From: Platycnemis pennipes
Taxonomy: Eukaryota; Arthropoda; Insecta; Odonata; Platycnemididae
Assembly (NCBI GenBank): GCA_933228895.1
Contig: OW121852.1
Span: forward strand, 127,839,544-127,903,543
Direction: 5' to 3'
Length of the DNA: 64,000 nucleotides
Within the stretch, counting starts at the first letter, position 1; every line of letters starts with the position of its first letter. Both the position numbers and the translations under genes were made by a program. Shown one piece after another: positions 1-11,142 of this stretch. The notes below the pieces were generated by a model that was given only the letters and a program-made list of their open reading frames with translations, had not been told where the DNA came from and ran no database searches.

Positions 1-1054
1 TGCTATTAAATTGTTCCCAAAAATTGATGAAAGTTACGCGAGCCTGAAACCCCTTCTAACTGCATGGTATAGGTTCCATATTGCTATGGAAACATGTTTA
101 TTTTAGGAGAAAACTAAGAGAATACATATTGTTTTTAGGCTCTTAGCCATCCCTTGATCGAAACAGTCACTGGAAAGGAATTTAAGAAAGCAGAATCTGA
201 CAATTTACCTTTGCTTGTCTCCTTATGGTGGCATTCTTCTTAAAAAATACAGCGATTGCATTGTCATAGCAGAGATTCACGGAGGAAAAAAAAACAGGGC
301 ACTACATGGGTAGCTTATATTTTATGGGTGAGTTGCTCATTATGATCTGTACTACTTAAATGAATAAAGTCGAAATAGATTAGTTTACTGCATTAAACAA
401 ATGAGGTAAATGCATACATTTTCGTAAAGTATTCATTAAAGAACTTACATCCACGTACAACATCTAAACAATACCATAGTGATACCAAAAACATGATGTC
501 ATGCGGTGAAGTCATGTTTTTAAGCTGCCGAAAAGTACAATTTTTAAAGGGTAATACCTTAGTAACACAATTTCATTCTTCATCAAAATTTTTGACGAGC
601 ACATTTTAGCTAATAAACTTCTTATTCAAAGAGTTATATAAAGTAGTGCATGTTCACCATAGAATCAAGAAAATGCTAACTTTTATATTTGAGTCAGTTT
701 AACTTCATTCTCTTATGCCACAAGAATATTGACATTTATCACCCATTTTTTTCTGATAAAAGTAGTATTTGCTCCCACTAGTTCAGTATAGTTTCTTCAA
801 GTTGTAATTTTCTTGTAGTAGTGATTAAAACTTCTTAAATGGAAAGATAACTTTTCTTAGGCAGTGGACACTTAGTCTCTTTGAGGCCAGCAAGAAGGCA
901 ATCATAGCTAATGCAACAGCAGAAATTTTGCGTACAAAAGTTTTTGATAAGTAAATTTTGAGTTGGTGAATTGCTACTAGTTTCTAAGGACACCATGGTG
1001 CATAGGTTAAATAAGATTTCACTGGTGCAAAGGCTTCCACGGTGCGATGCCAAT
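1..1054. other. AT-rich non-coding DNA, probably intronic
   Basis: No convincing exon. A 34-codon open stretch after a possible acceptor (about 139-243) lacks a clear donor and does not resemble the aldo-keto reductase. Upstream exons of that gene are presumably outside the window. Confidence 0.5.
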
Positions 1055-1300
1055 GGAAGCTGCATCTTCTGGGTTTCACCGCGTCGTCGTTGATTCGACA
1101 AGAGTTTCGGCTGCATTCCAGCATGCATCTTCAGGTTGAAGTGCTTGATGCCGTGTTTTCGCCATTGTTATTTAGGATGGGTGAAGTGACTCCTCTCTGA
1201 TTGGTCGGTTGACGATTCTTATTTCTTTGAGGTGCGAGTTCGGTTTGAAAAGTCTCTTCCAGGCATTATGGAGATCATAGCTGTCTTCTCGGTTGAAGCC
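1055..1300 (-). repeat. Left arm of the Penelope-like fold-back
   Basis: Reverse complement of 1478-1731 with scattered mismatches; shared landmarks include the inverted forms of CAATGCCTGGAAGAGACTTT and AATCAACGACGACG. Confidence 0.85.
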
Positions 1301-1477
1301 GCCAACAAGAGCACAGAAGAGCCGACAAAAACAAACAATTTCACCTTTCTGCTGTGGCGGAGCATACGTGGTCGGAACCAGCTCACAGCATCAACTTTGA
1401 AGGCACCAAGGTGATCGCCAGAGAAACATGCTATTTCCCTATGATTATCCAAGAGGCGATAGCAAACGTCCTCAAAA

Positions 1478-1731
1478 CTTCAACCGAGAAGATGGTTATA
1501 ATCTCCACAATGCCTGGAAGAGACTTTTCAAACCTAACTCGCACCTCATTTGTCGAAGAAATGGGAATCGTCAACCGCCCAATCTGAGAGGAGTCACTTC
1601 ACCCGATTTCCTATATAACAGTGGCGAAAACATGGCATCAAGCACTTTGACCTGAAGACGCCTGCTGGAATGCAGCCGAAGCTGTTGTCCAATCAACGAC
1701 GACGTGGTGAAACCTGGAAGATATAGCTTTC
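1478..1731 (+). repeat. Right arm of the Penelope-like fold-back
   Basis: Carries the C-terminal coding tail and the 3' non-coding end of the GIY-YIG retroelement; pairs with 1055-1300. Confidence 0.85.
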
Positions 1732-1921
1732 AAGGCTTATTATGCTATAAATGCATTTAATCTGTTGTTAAGCTGTACAATCCATGCTTATCCACTCAAA
1801 GAAATATCTAGTTTTTTATCATGCATAATAATGCTCCAAAAGCCATCAGTTTTCTTTTTGTATTGACCTTCCCACTTTATGATAGTGAAACTGACTATTT
1901 TTCTTCCTTGGACTTGATAAG

Positions 1922-2121
1922 ATGGCCAGTGTGGAGCTGGGACGTCTCGCTGTGCACTTTGCTTTGAATGAGGTGCAGGGGCCAGCTACTCATCTGGTGG
2001 GCCTCAACAATAAGGACGTCCTGTTGTCCAATTTGAGCCTGGCCATTGGGGACAAGGCAGGAGATGGTGCCGAACCATTCTCTCCATCCGAGGAGAAGGC
2101 TCTGGAAGAAGTGAAAAAGAC
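1922..2121 (+). CDS. Aldo/keto reductase, penultimate coding exon (partial gene)
   Basis: Read from 1922 this exon encodes about 66 residues beginning MASVELGRLAVHFALNEVQG, followed by ATHLVGLNNKDVLLSNL. It ends in phase 2 at a consensus donor (GTGAGT at 2122). From family knowledge, 'ELGxLAxxFxxx..GxxxxLVGxxxxxxLxxNL' is the C-terminal part of L-galactose / D-threo-aldose dehydrogenase-like aldo-keto reductases: a late helix of the TIM barrel, then the strand and loop that hold the NADP(H) phosphate. Such enzymes are cytosolic NAD(P)-dependent oxidoreductases of sugars and aldehydes. The exon probably begins at 1922 after an AG preceded by a pyrimidine-rich tract, so the ATG there is likely internal rather than the start codon. 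Catalytic Asp/Tyr/Lys/His residues would be encoded upstream of the window. The exact substrate cannot be told. Confidence 0.75.
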
Positions 2122-2284
2122 GTGAGTGTTGTGGTTTTGTTGTACGATAGCATTGATTATTAAAATGGAGGCTGACCCCAGAGCAACTTGGTAGGGTAGT
2201 CTTAAATAATAAATGAAGCATAGTACAGAAAAGATGAGCGCTGTGATAACACTATTGCTTTATTAATTTTTTCTTGGCCATATG

Positions 2285-2690
2285 AACTTGTCCCTTCCCC
2301 ATGGACTACGCCTTGTCGTGGTGGGATTGGGCTTGCGTGTTCCCGTGACCCCTAGAGCTGCACTGGTGGGAGCAACTAATATTGCTCCTGGTAGGGTCAC
2401 CCATGCCAGATAGGTCGAATGCTAGGAGCCTGACGAAAGGTAGTCCACGTACCGTACTCGCAGCATCCGTTCCTCAGTGGGGCGGCCTATCAAGTGATAG
2501 TGTCACGTTAAAAACACTATTGAGGTAGGCAACGGGAAACTATGTCAATTAAACTCTCCCAAGAACACAATGGACTTGAACAATAGAGAATTGAATCCTT
2601 ACAACTACGGTGCCCAGGCCCGAACGTGTAGCTTGGATGAAATGATGGCTGGCAGGAAGTATGAGGGGCTGAAGAGGGACATCGTGTGAA
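2285..2690 (+). mobile_element. Candidate 5' fragment of a non-LTR retrotransposon
   Basis: A moderately GC-rich block starting near CCATGGACTACGCCTTGTCG, unlike its AT-rich surroundings. It resembles 5' regions of LINEs of the endonuclease/RT type that I know from invertebrate genomes. No open frame survives, so this rests on composition and recall only. Confidence 0.35.
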
Positions 2691-3075
2691 ATTTAGGTGC
2701 CTTCACTGGTAGAATACTAATAATAACTACATTCCCTTTCTATCTCCTTGTCAAATTTGTTACCAATCTTCTCATCTGTGACGAAAGCCCATTTACCTCT
2801 TTGTTGCTTTGTAAATAATTCCTTTGCTTATGTTAATATTTTTTCAGTGTCCAAACCAGTAAATCTGGAAGGGGGTTACAGATTATCTTCTTGAATTGTT
2901 GCTATCATTATCAATAATGTGAACTCCTCAAGAGGCACACTGCTAATAAATATCAACCTCCCTTACCCCCACCTGTGAACATTAGTGATTTGATAGACCT
3001 GACAAACCTGGAAGGAATAGGATCATGTTTTTGAAGTGTAATTAAATACTTATGATACAGCAAATACTCCATATA

Positions 3076-3205
3076 CATGTACATCCACACAATACCCTGC
3101 AAGCCACCATAAAGGTGTGTGGCAGGGCATGGATTCACCCCAAACATGCAATACTTACAGTGTATAAAAAGGTTTAGTAATTATATTCCAGTCTACTCTT
3201 CACAA
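3076..3205 (-). mobile_element. LINE B 3' end
   Basis: Diverged copy of the LINE B tail: inverted (GTAGAT)-like tail, then ACCCTGCAAGCCACCATAAA, GGTGTGTGGCAGGG and the downstream block common to this family. The plus strand shows the reverse complement, so the LINE is on the minus strand. Confidence 0.75.
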
Positions 3206-4606
3206 TTTAAGTACAGGTGTTATGTAGTTGTAATGAAAGCTCTCAGGTGAAAAAAAAATCCTCTTGCTATTCGAACTCTTGTTATTACCAAGGATGGTTA
3301 AATAATCATTCCACAACCAGTGTCTATGACCTTAATGCTGATTTAACCAATATTGTGGGTGTTTTGGGTGTATGGCCTGAAGATTCTATTAAGATAACTT
3401 TTAGAAATGATATTTTCACACATATTCACTATTTACTGTCAATGACATGAAATTTCATGTTATATTTAATTATCGGGAATATAAAACATCGACTCTTACA
3501 TTATTGTGCTTTCTTGAGTTCCAAATATGTTGCATCAGCAAGTAATACTGCAATATGATGGACTATCATTGACGAAAACTTTTGAAACCAGCAAAATTTT
3601 CTTACTTCTCTCACTGCCTCTTTAAAAGGTGTTTAAAAAAATTATATATGGGTAGGAGAAAGTTCTATTTATTATAATTTGCAAGAATGTTGGGCTATAC
3701 AAGCACCAGGAAGATAACCTTTCTACAGGGTGGAGGCAGAAATGAAAGTGGCCACATTCAATGGTTTGAAATTCTCCTCGGAAAACAGCTAGCATAAAGT
3801 TGTTGGAATCATTCTAACAGCCAAGTCAGGGAAATCGAAAATGGAAAGTTGGTATGAACCCTGTACTACTAGTAGGATATATACAAATGGAAGGAATCAT
3901 AAGAGCCCAAAATCATCAGCATTTACAGGTACATGCGCAACAATATTCAATAGTCATTGATTGCAGTAACTATGTGTGAAATATTCTCTTGATCATTCGA
4001 AATCAATATTATTGCAAGCAAGACCACACTCAAACAGTTGTAAGTTCCAAATTGAATGTCATTGAGTTACGAGTAATGTCCTCTGCCATGATGAAGTCTA
4101 GTGCTGGCTGCGTGATCTTTTTGATAATGATGCCCTCTTACCTGACCACTTTCGTATTCATTAATTAAACAAAGTTTTGCTTTCAGATCCCATAACTTAT
4201 ATTTCCTAGCAATAAAGTTAGCTGTCAGAGTGAACTGGGAACAGAATCGGGAGAATAACAAAAGAGCAATGAAAAGCTCATAGGCTGCCTAGAACCCACA
4301 CTTACGTGCCCGTAATGCCCGGAATGTTGCAAATGTACACCGCTGCGTATTACTTGTAGCATCGAATGAACCCTGTGAAAGCAGCTTGTTGCCATCATTA
4401 ATTCCAATTTATTTAGCATGCACATCATTGGATAATTAATGATCCCCAGGCCATCCCTCTTTATTTTGAGCTTCTCGTTAAATTCTGTACTCATTATATG
4501 ATGCTTCCACAGTCATACAATAGGGTAGTTTCCTTCATCAAAGAAAACAGACTTCATTCATTGCGATTTGTGCCCTGCCATAAATGTATTTAACCCTTTG
4601 AGTGCC

Positions 4607-4669
4607 ACACGACGATATATCGTCGTTTGCAGAATGTGCCGGAAGTGCCAACGACGATATATCGTCGTC
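4607..4669. repeat. Twin palindromes inside the piggyBac left end
   Basis: ACGACGATATATCGTCGT occurs twice, spaced about 43 bp centre to centre, directly after the left terminal repeat. The right end has no equivalent palindrome. Subterminal repeats of piggyBac elements are known to bind transposase; that role here is an inference. Confidence 0.8.
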
Positions 4670-5399
4670 TATGAGTAGACCTGTTAAAAAAATGTTTTTC
4701 TCAATCTTTAACTCTTGTAAATTGTACATAATACAAGAATGATCTTTTAATAACTACGTGAAACAATAATTTTGATTGTTAATGGAAATGATCAACAGCT
4801 TTGGTAATTTAAATAACTGTATGTCGGATTGAATTTTCTGAGCGCCACATTTGTTTATCACGAAACTGCTTCTAGTGCGACACTTTGGAAACTACATTTT
4901 TTGTTAGCCTAAAACCAATTGACTTTCTTCTAATGTTTTGAACTTTGTATTTATGTCGGAGATATTATGTTTGGTGTGTTCTTATTTTTTATATGCTTAG
5001 AAACTTTTTATTCTCTCCGAAGTACATCGCATTCTCGTTCGTTTTGCGAACGATTCATAGCATAGCAAAAAGACTTTAGGCTTCAAAACATCACTGCTAT
5101 GTCGCTTCTGATGAGATAATTTGTTGATGTTTCACTGCGATCAAGTCGTTGATTTTTAGCTACGAAAGGCAGACGAAAAGATACTACGTAACTGCTATCA
5201 TGCTATCTCTCGCAGCTGGGGTGCTGAGTCAGCAATGTGGCTCCGATTGTCAGCCTCGTTATCATAGTAGATGCGGCAGTAGTAATTGAAAGATGATGCT
5301 GTGCATAAAAAATACAATGTGTGCATCTCTTGTTGTTGTTTACACATTGAAATTTCACTAGTGGCTTTTTGAAAGTGAAATAAATCTTTTACCTAATAC

Positions 5400-5561
5400 A
5401 TGGCGTCAACTCCTAGAAATGAATTTTCACCTGGTGTTGACGATGACAGATTAGCTGTATATATAAATTCTCTAAGTAATGACGACGACTCTGTGGAAAT
5501 TGAAGACAGCGCCCATTTTCGTCGAGACACTAGTGAAGGGGAAGTGTTATCAGACTCAGAT
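5400..5561 (+). pseudogene. piggyBac transposase, N-terminal part (interrupted)
   Basis: The ATG at 5400 opens MASTPRNEFSPGVDDDRLAV, an acidic N-terminal region as usual in piggyBac transposases, with DNDDDS-like and SDSD stretches. The frame is broken at codon 54 by the TIR element at 5562. Excluding that insertion and one copy of the 6-bp duplication, the frame runs on into 8439. The transposase would cut and rejoin the element at TTAA; this copy cannot be functional. Confidence 0.75.
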
Positions 5562-5946
5562 CAGGGTGTCCACTGACCGGGAAAACCTGGAAAATCGGGA
5601 ATTATTCGTGAATTTTCGATGCAGGGAATTGTTCGTGGATTATTCGTGATTTTCTGGTCTGAGTCGGGAATTTTAAAAATTCTTAATTCAAGACAAAAAA
5701 TCCTTATTTTATAAATAGGATAAATAACGATGACTTTAAGGTATGGATTTGCCGTTGGTATGAATGAATAAATAAACGACGGAAAAGTAGTTAGGCTCAA
5801 TGTATCGTCAGCGCTGTGTGGATCGGAGACGTTCAACTGTTTGACTGTCGAACGGATGCCTCCAGCGTCACGTCAATTGCCCTTTGTTCTCATTCATTGC
5901 ACAATCGGACTAAGCCCATGATACGCTAACATATGCCTAACGTGTA

Positions 5947-6800
5947 GTGATGGCCGGATCGGATCCGTCGGAACCAAAGATCCACCACGGATCTTTCATT
6001 TTACTCGGTTCCGGATTCGGATCCAAAGACACGGTATAAAATCGGATCCGGATCGTAGATTTTAAATTTTCGTGGCTTAGCGATCGAAGTGCCCCAATGG
6101 AATGTAGGTGCGGTAGATATTGGCAAGAAGAGGATGTGTAACTCAGGTCACGAAATTAGATGAAAATGTTCCCGTGCAACTAGAAGCAAAATAAAGAAAT
6201 ATGACTTTTCCCCGTTACCCCGGTATCGCGGGAAAAATTACGTGGGATGTCACGCGGGTAGCCTACATTCGCCGGGATCAGGCAGACAACGAGAGCTAGT
6301 TTGCTGTGCGAAGTTCGATCCGTATCGCAGTTTAATTTTTCTTTCAGTCATTGCATCGAAAATTTTATCATCTTCAATTTCAAACCATTACATCTGAATA
6401 CTCACTTTATATATTTTTGTTGTTTAAATTAGATTTACAAATGTACCATTAATAAATTAAGGATGGTCGGGTCGGATCCAAAGAACCACGGGTCTTTCAT
6501 TTCATTCGCTACTGAAATCATATCCGAAGACAGTAAAAATTCAGATCCGGATCGGAGATTTTAAATTTCTCGGCTTAGTGTTCGATGCGCCCCGCGAATG
6601 GAATGTACGTACGTATGGTAGATACTGACAAGGAGAGGTTGTGTAACTTGGTCATGAAATGAGAAGATTTTTTCCGTGCAACAAAAACAAAATAAAAAAA
6701 ATACTCGTCGTGACTTTTTTATCCATAGGCCCGGATGCGCGAGAAAAAAAAAAAGGCCGAATGTCACGCGGGTCGCCTACATTCGCCAGATTCCCGTGAA
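5947..6800 (+). repeat. Two diverged direct copies of a ~330 bp unit
   Basis: The copy at about 5947-6285 and the copy at about 6463-6800 share the order GGATCGGATCC block, CGGATCTTTCATTT-like block, GGATCCGGATCG, TTTAAATTT, GGAATGTA, and GTCACGCGGGT..GCCTACATTCGCC. Spacer about 175 bp. GATGGCCGGATCGGATCC resembles hAT termini, so this may be two elements or a tandem duplication. Confidence 0.7.
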
Positions 6801-6870
6801 CCTATGATAGCATAGTTGTTAATGATGAGGACTAGTATACTGCAGGTCGCGAGTTCGATCCTTAACACTG

Positions 6871-6903
6871 CCTAGGAATACAGGCTATGCTGTATTCCTA
6901 GGG
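6871..6903. repeat. Perfect 13-bp-arm hairpin
   Basis: CCTAGGAATACAG and its complement flank a 6-nt loop (GCTATG). It follows a tRNA B-box-like GAGTTCGATCC at about 6850. It could be a terminator-like or transposon structure. Confidence 0.7.
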
Positions 6904-8438
6904 TAATGCCAGTAGGCAGTTAAAAAAAGTAGATTATCAGAAATTTTATGTGAATTTATAATTAAAAAAATAATAAAATTTGGCGTTAGTGAAAGGATTG
7001 GAAAATTTTTTTGTTGCAGAATTAAATCGTGTAATCATTATGTTAACTTTACAATGTATTTTTGAGTGACGCATTTGTAAATCTAGTTTAAACGATAAAA
7101 GTACAAAAAAGTCAGTACCCACACAAAAAGGTTGGAAATGAAGGATGATAAACTTTTTGATTCAATGGCTGAAAGAAAAATTTTAAACAGGGATAAGAAT
7201 CAAACTTCATTACCTGCAGTCCACTACCCCACTCTGCTATTGTCGACTTACCTGATTCAGGAGAATACATTCTCCCCACATGTCATTCTACTTTTTTCTT
7301 GCAAACCCAATGCAATTCCTTGCAATGGGGAAAAAATCCGAGACTTTTTTTAAATTTTGTTTATAGTAGTATAAAGAAAGGCTAATTTCATTTCAAGATC
7401 AGAGTTACACAACCTCTTCTTAGGAGTAGAAAATTCTCAAATTTCATTTCAAAGGTTATTGTTTATAAGACATTGCAAAATTACTAGATTAGCAGCTTGA
7501 AATATTCTATAATAATTTTTTCGTCTTAAAAATGGAATCCCCGGATATTCCATAAATGGGATCTCTTGGCCGCATTAAAATTTTTTTTCTAAAAAAGAAT
7601 TTGAAAGCATTCAAGGATTTGATTAATAATTGGAAAATAATTCTTTTATTAATGAAAATGAACTTATAATGTTTCTTTAACTGCACATTTGATGTGATCG
7701 GATACTTTACTGTAAGTACAATGTAAGTTGGCTTTCTGGTAGGCTTTGAAATATATTTTTTACAAACTTTTCTATAATTGTTTGAGAAATCTAAATGCTG
7801 ATGTTTGTTAGATATATTCAGGATGCGCTTACTTGAATTAGGATTTTTATTACATTAATTTTTGTTAGAAAAAGATGGTGTAGGATACTAAAGACTGTTA
7901 TGATTTCACACTTTTCTATAGTCTACCGGTACAAAAATGTTACATACTGATTCTGAGTGAACAGAAAATTGAGGCTTTGAGACTTGTAATAGAAAAGCAT
8001 GGCAAAAAATATTAACATAGAAAATCATCATTCCAAGAACAGTGGTTGAATGCTGAAGATTTTAGCCAGTGGGTTCTTTAAGTTCCTCTTGTAGAAGAAT
8101 TTGTAATTTCTCATGGAAATGCTAATTTAGAAAGAGGGTGTTCAATCAAAAAGTAGTTTATCTTTCCCAATCAACAAAGAGAGTCTCTTACTACCAATAA
8201 AACTACATATTTAATTACTTTAATTTATCAATTATTTCTTATTTAATTACTTTATCTATATTATGCTATGGGTTAAACTACAAAAAATCCATATTCTACA
8301 TAGAACTTGAAAAACATCACTTTTGACTCGTACAAGAACCGCGATATATTAGCCTGGAAATTTTTATAAATTTAGCCTTGAAAACCTTGAATCATGCTTG
8401 AATTTCATATTTTGACTTTTGTGGACACCCTGTCAGAT

Positions 8439-8657
8439 GAAAGTGCTATAATCATTCCTAAGAAGAGACCGGCAATTATTGAGTATAGCAATGATAGCGT
8501 CAGTTCTGATGAACGTGAAAGTGGAAGCCGTGATCATTCTGCAGAATTCATTGAGGTTCAGGACAATTGTGATTCACTCCCTCATCCACATTTTGAATTC
8601 CTGGAAACTCCTGGTCCCAAACATCTTCCGCCGCCAAAATCTTCTCCAATCCTGTAA
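8439..8657 (+). pseudogene. piggyBac transposase, continuation of N-terminal part
   Basis: Continues the 5400 frame with ESAIIIPKKRPAIIEYSNDS and ends LPPPKSSPIL then a stop at 8655-8657. Low-complexity acidic/serine content matches the N-terminal region of the family. After this point the frame is lost and the catalytic DDD core is absent, which indicates an old internal deletion. Confidence 0.7.
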
Positions 8658-8722
8658 TTCAACCGCTTTTTACCAACGCATTCTGGACCATGGTAGCTCG
8701 ACCTCTCAAATAAAACTTTAGT

Positions 8723-9265
8723 GTGGGCAAGGAAAAGTGTTTTAGAAGTGAAGAGCTTCTTATTCTTGGGTATCGTGAAAAGAAATCACAAAAAAATCCA
8801 GTTTTATTACTTTCCACCAACTCGATAGCCAAAAGCAATTCAATCATTCGCAAGGGTCAAGAATTTCCAAAGGAAAGTCCAAAAATCATTGAGCAGTACA
8901 ATGATACATGGGAGGCATTTATTCTTCGGATATTATGTTGTACGTGTATTTAGATGAGAGAAGATTATTTGATGTACTGGAAGAAAATGGTCTGCAATGT
9001 AATTTCTAAAATGGCGCTAAATGTTTATATTACTTACAAATCAAACAATCCTGAAAAAAATATCAATAGTGCAGTTTTTTCAGAAATAATAGATAGCATT
9101 GTGAGTGAATGGTTACTTAGATGGAATAATCCCAGTCAGTCAACTCCTAGGACAGTATCGCCAGGAATATATGGGATAAGGAAACTTTCAGGGCGGAGGG
9201 AAAAAGTGTGTGCTGTATGCAGTATTAAAGGCCGTGGCCTTGTCCATAGATCTAGAGCTGCATGA
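8723..9265 (+). pseudogene. piggyBac transposase, C-terminal part (frameshifted)
   Basis: FRSEELLILGYREKKSQKNP, VLLLSTNSIAK and PKIIEQYND recall the 'sW.DkK.V.lLST...v.kP.iIe.YN' block of piggyBac. Near 8905-8950 the expected GGI..sD.mLYVYLDERR is readable only by changing frame. From 8954 the earlier frame resumes with YWKKMVCNVISKMALNVYIT, the 'kk..f.vi.ralnayilYk' helix, and ends with GRREKVCAVCSIKGRGLVHR, a remnant of the Cys-rich tail. One stop (8951-8953) and small indels make it inactive. Confidence 0.75.
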
Positions 9266-10508
9266 AATGTGAATAAGTTCTACTAGGAATTTGTCTCTCA
9301 TCATATTTATGAATAATATGAAAATTAGTTATTTGATTTGGAATAGGGTTTGTAATGTTGTCATCGTTTTCTAACAATGAGTATATATTTTCAAAAATTT
9401 GTAATGCAATTGTTATCATTTTGTAAGCAATAAAAACTTAAATTCTTGTTATTAGTATTCTTATACCATGTTTCGTACCGTTTTCACATCCAAATATTCT
9501 CTTGTCTGCAAAAACATTCACATTATATACCTCCAATAATTTTGATAATTTCCCCTGAATTTTATGCAATTTGCATTGTGTTACTCAATCGAATATATAT
9601 TGAAAATTCGTGCAAATTCCTTGGATATTATATGATCAATTCCTAGAAAAATAATAATCTTTTATATTTATCAATGGTTTATTTCTTTAAAGTTGATATT
9701 ATTTCTCGATTTATTGGTCAAAATTGAGAAATAAAAAAATTCAAATCTGTAAATTCCAAATTAAACTATAACAATTGAGTGTCATTGAGAAAATCAGCCG
9801 ATATTTTTTCATATTAATTTGGAAGAAAGTATTCACTTTCAAATTCAGAAGAAATTATGTAAAAATAGCAACATAAAAACAAACAATGAATTTTTGAATA
9901 AAGGCCTACAAAATTAGCAAAATACCCGTGGCACTTCTGGGAATACCCACCTAAAAATCGGTGGCACTCAAAGGGTTAATTTACGCAAAAAGTTTGTATT
10001 GAGAAATCTCTGTTTACTAGAGAATTAAATGTTAATTTTAAGGCCATTTGAAAAGGCTCTGAAATGGCGGGGTGCACTGCCTTCTTGCTGACGTAACAGG
10101 TAGGTAGTTTGCGTTGCGAGGCATAGGAGTATTCGTCTCCTGAACTTACCATTGTATTTCAGGGCCCCTCAGCTCTAGTGAACATGTATTAGTAATAGCT
10201 TGTGAAAGGTATCAACGCTCGAAAAGTCTTCTCTGTTAAACATTGTATTAATAGTCGTTTTATAGGCTCCAGGGCATTCTGCTCGTGGTGTCTCCTGCTA
10301 CGGCGAAGCATGGCGTGAAGGTCGTGCGGCGATGGAACGGTATGCTTGTGACAGTTATACTAACTGATTTTAAATGTATCAACTGAATAAATAATATTAA
10401 ATAAATAAATAAAAGTTAATTATAATGAATTAACGGAATAAATACACGGCCGATACTAGTTAATAAGCTTTAACGGAGTACAGTGTCTACTTGGAAGCGT
10501 CCGCAGCA

Positions 10509-10522
10509 CCACCAGGTGGCAG
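10509..10522. promoter_or_regulatory. CTCF core consensus match
   Basis: CCACCAGGTGGCAG equals the well-known CTCF core consensus. It lies in the MITE portion at 9976-10730, about 620 bp before the last aldo-keto reductase exon. Binding is unproven. Confidence 0.35.
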
Positions 10523-11142
10523 GTAGAGGAAATAATTTGACGTCACACGTAGGATTAACCGGCATGAAATAGTTTACCGTCGCGTTTTCGCGCCATTGAT
10601 TTTTTTCACTTTTTAACTGAAGAGGAAAAATACTTAACGTCATTAAAAAATCGAACGGCTTAAAACACGTACTCCAGAGGTTATAAACTTTCGATCAAGA
10701 CAAAAAAATAATAGGAAACTACCCTATTGTGAGTACTATAAAGATCTGTAATTCGACTGAGGTTTCATCCTAACACTGCCTAGTTATGTAAATCCCTCCA
10801 TGTGTTGTCACTTACATGAGCCAAATTCAAATTTTATTCTAGCTCTCATACACCTTGAGAGTCTTATTATTTTAATGTAAATTAATCTTTGTCCTATACT
10901 TGCCACATCGATCCTGCAATTTAGTTAACAATCGTAGTATTCCCTTCAACAAATGCTAGTGATCTGCAATTCTAATTGATTTTTTGAGCTTCTTGCCTAC
11001 TGTCAGTTCTTCTTTTACCTCAGCTTGTGCCTCCATTACCATTTATTGTGAAGATTAAAAACACTTTACACTAAAAGGATAGCCTTTCCATACTCATTTG
11101 CGAGAGAGCGAGAGATATAATTTAATTGAAATTTTGTTTCAG

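Larger units (their letters stand above)
1055..1731 (+). mobile_element. Penelope-like (GIY-YIG) retroelement 3' end in a fold-back
   Basis: The centre (about 1350-1475, +) reads AEHTWSEPAHSINFEGTKVI then AREtcYFpmIIqEAIa. This is the pattern of the C-terminal GIY-YIG endonuclease half of Penelope-like reverse transcriptases (conserved 'H...I.fe.t.v...E..y..R.i.EaI'). A frameshift follows, then NREDGYNLHNAWKRLF in another frame. The 3' part (1478-1731) is present again, inverted, as the left arm (1055-1300), giving arms of about 245 bp around a 177 bp centre. Penelope-like elements are known for inverted or partial terminal copies. It is 5'-truncated and non-functional. Confidence 0.6.
5562..8432. 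mobile_element. TIR DNA transposon (CAGGGTGTCCAC ends) inside piggyBac
   Basis: CAGGGTGTCCAC at 5562 and its complement ending 8432 are flanked by TCAGAT at 5556-5561 and 8433-8438. It sits in the piggyBac transposase reading frame, so it is younger than that element. End sequence resembles hAT-type non-autonomous elements, though the visible duplication is 6 rather than 8 bp. The left interior (GGGAAAACCTGGAAAATCGG) is related to the ends of the 24773-26188 element. No transposase is recognisable in 2.9 kb of AT-rich DNA. Confidence 0.75.
4594..9975 (+). mobile_element. Degenerate piggyBac-type transposon
   Basis: The ends are perfect 15-bp inverted repeats (CCCTTTGAGTGCCAC and its complement) flanked by TTAA at 4590-4593 and 9976-9979, the hallmark target site of piggyBac. 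It contains transposase remnants in four pieces (5400-5561, 8439-8657, about 8723-8950, 8954-9265). The region with most of the catalytic core is missing and a 2.9 kb foreign element sits in the 5' coding part. Two copies of the palindrome ACGACGATATATCGTCGT lie just inside the left end. Confidence 0.9.
4517..10730. mobile_element. MITE with ACAATAGGGTAGTTTCC ends, split by piggyBac
   Basis: ACAATAGGGTAGTTTCC at 4517-4533 is matched by its reverse complement ending at 10730. The element sequence itself is 4517-4593 plus 9976-10730 (about 830 bp); the middle is a later piggyBac insertion at TTAA. No coding sequence is seen in the MITE portion. No clear target duplication was found at the outer ends. 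The right part carries a match to the CTCF core consensus at 10509-10522. Confidence 0.7.
2122..11142 (+). other. Last intron of the aldo/keto reductase gene, about 9 kb
   Basis: GT..AG boundaries are GTGAGTGTTG at the 5' end and a T-rich tract plus CAG at the 3' end. The intron is mostly transposon: a candidate LINE 5' fragment (2285-2690), a LINE B tail (3076-3200) and the nested MITE/piggyBac/TIR-element complex (4517-10730). The rest (2700-3075, 3200-4516, 10731-11142) is AT-rich with no supported gene. Confidence 0.7.

Noticed and set aside
139..243. Possible upstream exon after an acceptor-like TTTTTAG
   Set aside because: Its peptide does not fit the aldo-keto reductase and there is no good donor before the stop.
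5947..6800. LTR pair of a retrotransposon
   Set aside because: Units are direct repeats but have no TG..CA ends, primer-binding site or gag/pol between them; only about 175 bp separates the copies.
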